Assembly (NCBI RefSeq): GCF_017355265.1
Contig: NZ_JADIJQ010000005.1
Coordinates: 1-64,000, forward strand
Length of the DNA: 64,000 nt
Source: Tessaracoccus sp. SD287
GTDB taxonomy: Bacteria; Actinomycetota; Actinomycetes; Propionibacteriales; Propionibacteriaceae
Reading direction: 5' to 3'
The first letter of the stretch is position 1. The number at the start of each line of letters is the position of its first letter. This document shows, in pieces, positions 55,866 to 61,771 of this stretch. Below the pieces are notes generated by a model, which saw only the letters and a program-made list of their open reading frames with translations, was not told where the DNA came from and did no database searches. Made by a program: the position numbers and the translations under genes.

Positions 55866-56806
55866 TACAGCCCTGCCCTCCCGAGAGAGACCGCTGACGG
55901 TGCTGCGGAGCGGCTGCGCCAGCGATCCGCCCCACCACGAGGCCCATCAGCCGAGGGGCGCGGAGCGGGTGTGGGTTGGGTGGCTCGGTAGGCCGAGCGC
56001 ACGGTTGTGGTGATCTCACGCTCGCTGAGTCCGGCCTGTGCTGCGGCAGGGCCGAGGGCATCGAGTGCGTCGGTGGATGGGGTGCCGTTCTCGGCAAGGC
56101 GGCAGGCTGCCCAGAACAGGCCCCGGTTCCGTTCGCCCTCACCCCGCCCGGCGACCCAGGCCGCGAGCCGTTCCGCATCCACCGCGACGATGCTCCCGCC
56201 GCTACGTGTCGCTGGGGTCGGTCGGGGGTCGAGGAAGTCGCGGAGCCGTGCAGCATCGACGGGTCCGACCGTGTGGGCGGCGATGTCAGCGACCCGGTAG
56301 CGCCGCATAGTGCCGTCAATGGTCCGTTGGGAGGGTGGGGCGATGATGTAGCCGCCGTCGCCCCGGAAATCGACACCCGCATTGGCGGCCTGCCACGACC
56401 GCTGCTCCACGCCTGCCGTCGCCGGGAAGTAGCCGTGCGTGCCGCCGGTCGGGGTCCGCACCAGCAGACCCGCTCCGCTGACGAGCCCCGCGTCTGCCGC
56501 GCGCTTCCATGCCACGCGACCATCGATAGGGCCGTGAACATCGACATCCACCACGACGACACCCGACACCTGCCCGGTCGGGAGGCCGATGTTGGCATCC
56601 GGTGTGCGCGACCACCACGCAGCGACCTGCGCGAGGTTGCTGGTCGCGTCGAGGAACCCCCTACGGGTGAGCGGTCGCTTCCCATCGGGCTCGCATGGGA
56701 ACACCGGGACACCCGCCGCCGCAAGCCTGCGTGCGGCGTCTGCGAGGTCCGGTGCCCGGTCGACTCTGATGAGCGCGGCGAGAACGTCGAGAGGGTCGGG
56801 CATCAC
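55865..56806 (-). CDS. bifunctional DNA primase/polymerase (Prim-Pol) N-terminal type
   Basis: 313 aa. AARRLAAAGVPVFPCEPDGKRPLTRRGFLDAT, ANIGLPTGQVSGVVVVDVDVHG (the catalytic DxD) and FRGDGGYIIAPPS are the signature of prim-pol domains found on phages and integrative elements. It would start DNA synthesis on the element during transfer or replication in the recipient. There is no helicase domain. The start overlaps the ArdC-like gene's stop (ATGA). Confidence 0.88.
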   Translation of the reverse strand: MMPDPLDVLAALIRVDRAPDLADAARRLAAAGVPVFPCEPDGKRPLTRRGFLDATSNLAQVAAWWSRTPDANIGLPTGQVSGVVVVDVDVHGPIDGRVAWKRAADAGLVSGAGLLVRTPTGGTHGYFPATAGVEQRSWQAANAGVDFRGDGGYIIAPPSQRTIDGTMRRYRVADIAAHTVGPVDAARLRDFLDPRPTPATRSGGSIVAVDAERLAAWVAGRGEGERNRGLFWAACRLAENGTPSTDALDALGPAAAQAGLSEREITTTVRSAYRATQPTPAPRPSADGPRGGADRWRSRSAAPSAVSLGRAGL

Positions 56807-57876
56807 AGCCCCCGTCCCGCCAGCACCGGCGCAGTATGCGGCCGGTCAGGCTCAACCGACCGAGACGTCGCGCGGGCAGGCTTCGCTGCCGGGGTGTCGC
56901 GTTCCAGGCCGGGTGGGGTGCCGTCACCGACCTGGAGGGTGTCGAGCTGGTCGAGGATCGCCAGCGCGGTCTTACGGACTCGTTCGCCGGTAGCCTGCAC
57001 TACCTGGGCGGCATCCTGGCCGTCGACGCGGGCGGCCCAGGTCGAGACGTACGGGATCGTGTAACCATCGGTGGTCATGCCGTGCGCGGCACCGATCATC
57101 AGCGCGACGGACTCGGCTTCTACCTCGCGGATACCGCGATGCTGCCGCACTTCCACGTCGTCGGGATCGTGCATCCGCACGTGTGCGAGCTCATGCGCCA
57201 GCGTCTTCACTCGTGCAGCAGCAGGCATGTTCTCCCGCACCGACACGGTGCGCGCCTCGTAGTCGGTCATGCCGTTCGCGCCCATGATCGCCATCTCGTC
57301 CGGCACGGAGACGACCTCGAATCCGGCCGCCCGTATCTGCGCGGCGAGGCCGTCCCAGAGCCCTTCCGGGGCCTCGCCTTCCAACAGCACCGGCATGGGC
57401 GTAGCGGGGAGGGGTTCGCCGTCGGTCTGGGAGACATCCCACACGTACGCGGGCCGGGCGCCGACCATGCGGGAGCGCACCACCTCACCGGGCTGCGGCT
57501 TCTCCCGCGGCCCCAACCGCCGCCACGACCCGGCATCCGACGGCGTGGCCGTAGCGAACCTGCCGGTGACCGGAGCAAAGATCATGTAGCCCGGCTGGCC
57601 CTTCATCACCTGCCGCCCCAACGCCTGCCACTGCCGGTAGCCAGCGACGAGCGTCGGGAACGGATCGGGCACCCGACCTGCCTCGAACGCCACCTGGTGC
57701 TGCACCCAGATGAGCATCGTGTTGTTGAACGAACGGGAGCGGAACCGGGCAGCGAACGCGAGTGCGTCGCGCCAGTCGTCGCCGGAAACGAGCTGCTCGA
57801 CCGCGCCCGTCAACTTCTCGTGCAGCTCGTCGAGCTTCGCCTCACGCGCCGCCCGTTGCTCCAGTGTCGATGCCAT
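56803..57876 (-). CDS. ArdC-like protein with ImmA/IrrE-type metallopeptidase domain
   Basis: 357 aa. The N-terminal region (SFNNTMLIWVQHQ ... AGYRQWQALGRQVMKGQPGYMIFAPV) is the ArdC-like ssDNA-binding type domain of anti-restriction proteins. A zinc peptidase motif HELAH lies at 228-232 (KTLAHELAHVRMHDP), with REVEAESVALMIG downstream. It would protect incoming DNA or cleave a host protein. ATG 57876 has GAGAGGAG upstream; the in-frame frame further upstream crosses the control region. First gene of the leftward block. Confidence 0.85.
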   Translation of the reverse strand: MASTLEQRAAREAKLDELHEKLTGAVEQLVSGDDWRDALAFAARFRSRSFNNTMLIWVQHQVAFEAGRVPDPFPTLVAGYRQWQALGRQVMKGQPGYMIFAPVTGRFATATPSDAGSWRRLGPREKPQPGEVVRSRMVGARPAYVWDVSQTDGEPLPATPMPVLLEGEAPEGLWDGLAAQIRAAGFEVVSVPDEMAIMGANGMTDYEARTVSVRENMPAAARVKTLAHELAHVRMHDPDDVEVRQHRGIREVEAESVALMIGAAHGMTTDGYTIPYVSTWAARVDGQDAAQVVQATGERVRKTALAILDQLDTLQVGDGTPPGLERDTPAAKPARATSRSVEPDRPHTAPVLAGRGL

Positions 57877-58097
57877 GACCGGGTCTCCTCTCGCGACCAC
57901 CACGACACGTGTGGGCGCGGCGGTACACCTTCGAGGTAGGCAACCCCTCCCGCCACGGCTGGAGCGCACCTGCCAGGCCAGCGATACTGGGCGGCCTGGC
58001 ACAGCGGTGCGCCTGCGCGAGGAGCCGCCCGGGATCGACGCGGAGCACAGCATCCGTCATCTCCTCTCTGGCGAGAACGACCCACCCGAACCATCTG

Positions 58098-58111
58098 TTG
58101 AGCATGCTCAA
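58098..58111. promoter_or_regulatory. operator site 1, TTGAGCATGCTCAA
   Basis: Perfect 14-bp palindrome. It lies downstream of the proposed leftward promoter, where a bound protein would block transcription of the ArdC-like gene. Confidence 0.75.
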
Positions 58112-58127
58112 TGAGGCCGGAGTCCCT

Positions 58128-58156
58128 ATTGCAGCACGACCGTTGAGCATGCGCAA
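58128..58156 (-). promoter_or_regulatory. possible leftward promoter of the transfer block
   Basis: On the minus strand: TTGCGC (58156-58151), a 17-base spacer and TGCAAT (58133-58128). The -10 is weak. Operator 2 overlaps it and operator 1 lies just downstream. Confidence 0.4.
58143..58156. promoter_or_regulatory. operator site 2, TTGAGCATGCGCAA
   Basis: One base from a perfect palindrome, starting 45 bases after site 1. It overlaps the proposed leftward -35 (TTGCGC on the minus strand). Confidence 0.75.
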
Positions 58157-58159
58157 GCC

Positions 58160-58188
58160 TTGATTTGTGCATGCCCAACGAGTAGCGT
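58160..58188 (+). promoter_or_regulatory. rightward promoter of the regulator cassette
   Basis: -35 TTGATT (58160-58165), a 17-base spacer and -10 TAGCGT (58183-58188). Operators 3 and 4 overlap it, implying autoregulation by the helix-turn-helix protein encoded next. Confidence 0.65.
58165..58178. promoter_or_regulatory. operator site 3, TTGTGCATGCCCAA
   Basis: Starts 22 bases after site 2, inside the spacer of the rightward promoter. It fits the consensus TTGNGCATGCNCAA. Confidence 0.75.
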
Positions 58189-58201
58189 TGAGCATGCACA
58201 A
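58188..58201. promoter_or_regulatory. operator site 4, TTGAGCATGCACAA
   Basis: Starts 23 bases after site 3 and covers the expected rightward transcription start. Sites 2, 3 and 4 are two helical turns apart. Confidence 0.75.
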
Positions 58202-58264
58202 CCACCCGCGAGGGTGGACTACATCGATGCCTTGCCCGTCGCGAAGGGAAGGGGGTCAGCCACC

Positions 58265-58696
58265 ATGACCGAAGACGAGAGCCGGGCTGCGGCTGAAGAC
58301 CTCGCCAAGCGGCTGCGGCTCCTGATGGACGTCGCCGTCGCCGAGTCCGGCACTGAACCGACCTACTCGCAGATCGCGGACTACCTCAAAGAACGAGGCA
58401 CCAACCTGTCCCGGTCGCGCTGGACGTACATGGTCAACGGTCACCGCTACGTCCAAGACCCCGCCGTGTTTGAAGGACTCGCCGCGTTCTTCGATGTCGA
58501 TGCCGCGTTCCTCATGGGAGCCGACGGTGCCGAGACCCCGGAGAAGGTCGCCGCGCAGCTCGACCTCGTTCGGTCCATGCGGGCAGCGAAGGTGAAGTCC
58601 TACGCAGCTCGCACCCTCGGCGACATCTCGCCGAAAGCACTCCACGCCATCACCAAGTTCCTGGACGAGGAAATGAGCCACATGCCCGAGCACTGA
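58265..58696 (+). CDS. helix-turn-helix (XRE/EspR-like) regulator, 143 aa
   Basis: DNA-binding protein whose N-terminal half (AAEDLAKRLRLLMDVAVAES, TYSQIADYLKERGTNLSRSRWTYMVNGHRY) is an XRE-like helix-turn-helix of the actinobacterial type with an extended wing. The C-terminal helices (LDLVRSMRAAKVKSYAARTL) may mediate dimerisation. ATG 58265 follows GAAGGGAAGGGGG; upstream in-frame codons overlap the operators. The four palindromes before it are the likely targets. An ImmA-like protease gene follows, as in repressor/anti-repressor pairs of other ICEs. Confidence 0.8.
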   Translation: MTEDESRAAAEDLAKRLRLLMDVAVAESGTEPTYSQIADYLKERGTNLSRSRWTYMVNGHRYVQDPAVFEGLAAFFDVDAAFLMGADGAETPEKVAAQLDLVRSMRAAKVKSYAARTLGDISPKALHAITKFLDEEMSHMPEH

Positions 58697-58756
58697 CAGG
58701 TGTCGCGCGACACGGCGCCGATACCGGTCCCTGCTCCCCACAGAGAGGGGCGAACC

Positions 58757-59221
58757 GTGAATATCGAACAGACAGTATCGGCGGCCGTCGCGGGCCTACA
58801 GCTCGGCAGCACCTTCACCCTCGACGACCTCCTCACCGCCGTACGCGCGCGCCGAAACCGCCGCCTGCGCATCGTCGAGCTCGCCGATCTCGACACCAGC
58901 GATGGCATCTGCGCGGTCTGGCTCGTCACCGACACCGACGACATCGTGCTCCACGCCCGCAGCGACTCCGCCCTGCACCGCCAGCAGTTCGTCCTGCACG
59001 AGTTCGCCCACATGATCCTCGGCCACTGCGAAGGCGAGAACTGCCCAGCCGAGGACGTGCTCCTGCCCAACATCCCGCCCTACACCCGCGGACGCCTGCT
59101 CAAACGGCAAGACATCGACTGCGAGACCGAGATCGCCGCCGAGTCCCTCGCCGACCGCCTCGCCGCAGGTATCCGAGGATCGGTGTTCGCCGAGACCCGC
59201 TACTCGGAGGTCTTCGGATGA
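58757..59221 (+). CDS. ImmA/IrrE-like metallopeptidase, 154 aa
   Basis: Zinc-protease-like protein with HEFAHMILGH (His81, Glu82, His85) and a downstream ETEIAAESLADRLA that supplies the third ligand Glu. In ICEBs1 the related ImmA cleaves the repressor ImmR to trigger excision; pairing with the preceding HTH regulator suggests the same logic. Annotated relatives are sometimes called toxin components. The start GTG 58757 has GAGAGGGG upstream; a GTG at 58700 would give 173 aa but lacks a good site. It overlaps the next gene by 4 bases. Confidence 0.78.
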   Translation: MNIEQTVSAAVAGLQLGSTFTLDDLLTAVRARRNRRLRIVELADLDTSDGICAVWLVTDTDDIVLHARSDSALHRQQFVLHEFAHMILGHCEGENCPAEDVLLPNIPPYTRGRLLKRQDIDCETEIAAESLADRLAAGIRGSVFAETRYSEVFG

Positions 59222-60225
59222 TCCAGACGCTCGTCGCGACGCTCATGTGGGCGCTCGTGGCGAGCCTGCTCATCTTCCGCCGCAAACGGGCCGACCGCAG
59301 CGTCACCTACGCAGCGATCACCATCGCCATCGCGATGACCCTGAACGTGGACGCCATCTACAGCGCCATCGACCCGCTGCTCGGCGGCACCAACCTCGCC
59401 ACCCTCATCGCAGACGCGCTGCTGATGACCGGGCTGTTCTTCCTCGGCCGCGGCGTCATGAGGACCGGCGAGTACCGGCCCCGCCTCGTCCGCGCCGTGG
59501 TCAGCGTTCCCATGCTCGCGGTCTCGTTGCTCGCGATCACCGTCACGTTCCTGTTCATCGACCGTGGCAGGACCACCACCCAGTTCATGAGCAACCTCGG
59601 AGACGAGCCCGCTGCCGCGGCCTACTCGATCATCAACTTCGTCTACGGCGGCATCGTCATCGCCACCATGCTGACCCTCGCCGCCCGGCAATACCGCAAC
59701 AGCACCGGCATCCAACGAGTCCCCGCCGCGCTCCTGACCCTGGGATCGGCGTTCGGTGTTGCCCTATGCGTCGCGGTGATCGTCATGGACATCGCCCACG
59801 TCACCGGCCAACTCGACCTCATGCACGCCGTACAGCCCACCTACGGGCCGCTCTCGCTGCTGACGTTCCTGTTCCTCTGCGCCGGCTTCGCCGCCGAGCC
59901 CGCCGTCCGCCGCGCCCGGCACCACCTGCGCGACAAGCGCACCGCCGCCCTCGCCGCCGACCTGGAGCCACTCTGGACCCGGGCAACGAGCCTGCGACCC
60001 GGCCTCCGCCAAGCAGACCCCCTCGCCACCAGCGCCGACGATGCAGAAGGACGCCTGCACCGAGAGATCGTCGAAATCCGCGACGCCATGATCGACCCCC
60101 GCATCACCTTCGACACCAACCGCACCGAGCGCGCTCTGCTGGAACTCGCCGAAAGCCACCTCCTCGGACGCGACCAAACCGTGGTTGCGTCGCGCGCCAA
60201 GAACGACGATGGCGGTGCGCTGTGA
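59218..60225 (+). CDS. polytopic membrane protein, MAB_1171c/DUF6545-like, 335 aa
   Basis: About seven membrane segments in the first 225 residues (for example LVATLMWALVASLLIF, VVSVPMLAVSLLAITVTFLF, FGVALCVAVIVMDIAHV). A cytosolic C-terminal domain of about 110 residues follows (LEPLWTRATSLRPGL, EGRLHREIVEIRDAMIDPR). This matches the MAB_1171c putative transporter/DUF6545 group, found beside XRE and ImmA/IrrE genes in Actinobacteria; its role is unknown. A sensor or exporter of a signal is plausible. ATG 59218 overlaps the protease stop (ATGA). Confidence 0.8.
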   Translation: MIQTLVATLMWALVASLLIFRRKRADRSVTYAAITIAIAMTLNVDAIYSAIDPLLGGTNLATLIADALLMTGLFFLGRGVMRTGEYRPRLVRAVVSVPMLAVSLLAITVTFLFIDRGRTTTQFMSNLGDEPAAAAYSIINFVYGGIVIATMLTLAARQYRNSTGIQRVPAALLTLGSAFGVALCVAVIVMDIAHVTGQLDLMHAVQPTYGPLSLLTFLFLCAGFAAEPAVRRARHHLRDKRTAALAADLEPLWTRATSLRPGLRQADPLATSADDAEGRLHREIVEIRDAMIDPRITFDTNRTERALLELAESHLLGRDQTVVASRAKNDDGGAL

Positions 60226-61358
60226 TCCGCCGACTCACCCTTGGGGTCGGCGTCGTCGCTGCAACCGCCGCAGGTGTCGGCTGGACCATCGCGCGACGAC
60301 TCACTGCACCCGTCGGCCCACGAAGGTTCGACCTCACCGTCCACGATGTCGAGCACGACGACGACAGCGACCTGATCGTCTTCGACCGTACCGACCAGAC
60401 CACAGCAGACGGCATCTACAACCTCTGGTTCGAGCACGGCGGCTGGGCACAGCTCTCCGCAGAAGTCCACGATCGCGGGCCCACCCGCATCGCGCGAAAG
60501 ATCACGGACGTAGCGCCCGGCCTCGCACCGAAGGCTGGTGATCGTGCCTCGTGGAGCGGCATCTACTACGCGACCCCGCACGAGGCCGGACTCGACGCCC
60601 GCAGCATCGCCATCACGACCCCCGCAGGACAATGCCCGGCCTGGCGCATCGACGGCGACCCCTCGACCTGGGCCATCCACGTCCACGGACTCGGAAGCAC
60701 CCGCGCCGGCACCCTCCGCGGCGTCCTCGCCGCCACCGAAGCCGGCTACACCTCCCTCGTCGTCACCTACCGCAACACCGAAGTAGGCCCCCGCATCGGC
60801 ACCGGCCGATCCACCCTCGGCCACACCGAGACCGCAGACGTTGACGAAGCTATCGGATACGCAGTCCGACGAGGAGCCCAACAGATCGTGCTGTTCGGCT
60901 GGTCAATGGGAGCCGCGATCGCCCTGCAGCTCGCCGACCGGCCCCGACACGAGGGGTTGATTGCTGGGCTCGTACTCGACTCGCCCGTCCTCGACTGGAC
61001 CGAAGTCATCAAGACGAACTGCGCACGCAGCGGACTCCCCTCAGCAGCCGGCTACCTCGCGATCCCGTGGCTCACCATCGAGCCGCTCGCTCGCCTCGCC
61101 GGCCTACCGGGGCGCATCCCACTCCGAGCCTTCGACTGGACCGCCAGAGCCGCAGACCTCACCACGCCAACACTGATCCTCCACGGCACGCAGGACGACT
61201 CCGCGCCGATCCGGCTCTCACAAGCCCTCCGAGACGCCCGACCGGACCTCGTGGAGCTGGAGACCTTCGATGCGGACCACACGCTCGCGTGGAACTCCGA
61301 TCCTGAGCGGTGGCGCTCTGTGGTGACGGCCTGGCTCAGCGCGCACCTCTCGCCCTGA
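60222..61358 (+). CDS. membrane-anchored alpha/beta hydrolase, 378 aa
   Basis: An N-terminal hydrophobic anchor (LTLGVGVVAATAAGVGWTIA) is followed by an alpha/beta hydrolase fold. The nucleophile elbow is GWSMG with Ser228, the acid is likely Asp in HGTQDDSAP, and the His lies in FDADHTLAW. The oxyanion loop is HVHGLGSTRAG. The substrate is unknown; in a cassette with a membrane protein and regulator it may process a lipid- or ester-type signal (inference). GTG 60222 overlaps the preceding TGA (GTGA). Confidence 0.8.
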   Translation: MIRRLTLGVGVVAATAAGVGWTIARRLTAPVGPRRFDLTVHDVEHDDDSDLIVFDRTDQTTADGIYNLWFEHGGWAQLSAEVHDRGPTRIARKITDVAPGLAPKAGDRASWSGIYYATPHEAGLDARSIAITTPAGQCPAWRIDGDPSTWAIHVHGLGSTRAGTLRGVLAATEAGYTSLVVTYRNTEVGPRIGTGRSTLGHTETADVDEAIGYAVRRGAQQIVLFGWSMGAAIALQLADRPRHEGLIAGLVLDSPVLDWTEVIKTNCARSGLPSAAGYLAIPWLTIEPLARLAGLPGRIPLRAFDWTARAADLTTPTLILHGTQDDSAPIRLSQALRDARPDLVELETFDADHTLAWNSDPERWRSVVTAWLSAHLSP

Positions 61359-61431
61359 TCGCTTCGACTCACGACACCCACCTCGTTCGGCCACGCCCGG
61401 AGAAACCCAACTCAAGCCGTACGTCCGCCGG

Positions 61432-61437
61432 TATCAT
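61432..61437 (+). promoter_or_regulatory. -10 element before the small HTH gene
   Basis: TATCAT, 45 bases upstream of the GTG start, in the 124-base gap after the hydrolase gene. A convincing -35 is not seen. Confidence 0.4.
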
Positions 61438-61482
61438 CGTGAGTGTTGGCCTGCCTGGGCCATTGAGCGAGGGAGGACCAAC

Positions 61483-61683
61483 GTGGCTGAGCCGTGGCTG
61501 TCCGCAGACGACATCGCCGCCCACCTCGGGGTCACCAAAGACACCGTCTACACCTGGATCGCCGAGAAGGCCATGCCCGCCCACAAGGTCGGACGCCTCT
61601 GGAAGTTCCAGGCCAGCGAGATCGACGACTGGGTGCGACGAGGTGGCGCTGCCGCCGACTCCGAACCCCTCCCACCAGGGTGA
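61483..61683 (+). CDS. excisionase/MerR-type helix-turn-helix protein, 66 aa
   Basis: SADDIAAHLGVTKDTVYTWI ... VGRLWKFQASEIDDWVRRG is the winged-helix-turn-helix pattern shared by phage excisionases and small regulators. GTG 61483 has GGGAGG 6 bases upstream. It sits 88 bases before the helicase gene, co-oriented, so it may be that operon's regulator. Alternatively it is the directionality factor of the integrase, although that usually lies near the integrase. Confidence 0.8.
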   Translation: MAEPWLSADDIAAHLGVTKDTVYTWIAEKAMPAHKVGRLWKFQASEIDDWVRRGGAAADSEPLPPG

Positions 61684-61771
61684 GCACTTCGCTCGCCCGA
61701 GCCGTCGCTGACACTTTGTCGGTGGCACCCCATATCCTGATCCACTGCCCAAAACCGGAAGGAGGCACCTC

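Larger units (their letters stand above)
57877..58264. promoter_or_regulatory. divergent control region of the element
   Basis: A 388-base gap between the leftward transfer block and the rightward regulator cassette. It contains four copies of a 14-bp palindrome and two opposed promoter-like sequences. Apart from these I see no other feature in it. Confidence 0.75.

Noticed and set aside
59247-60221. N-terminal extension of the alpha/beta hydrolase
   Set aside because: The open frame overlaps the membrane-protein gene out of phase and is His/Arg-rich; the GTG at 60222 overlaps the upstream stop and begins a plausible membrane anchor.
61483-61683. Certain assignment as the element's excisionase
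   Set aside because: The fold fits, but the gene lies 22 kb from the integrase inside the window and directly before a defence-type helicase, so a local regulator is equally likely.
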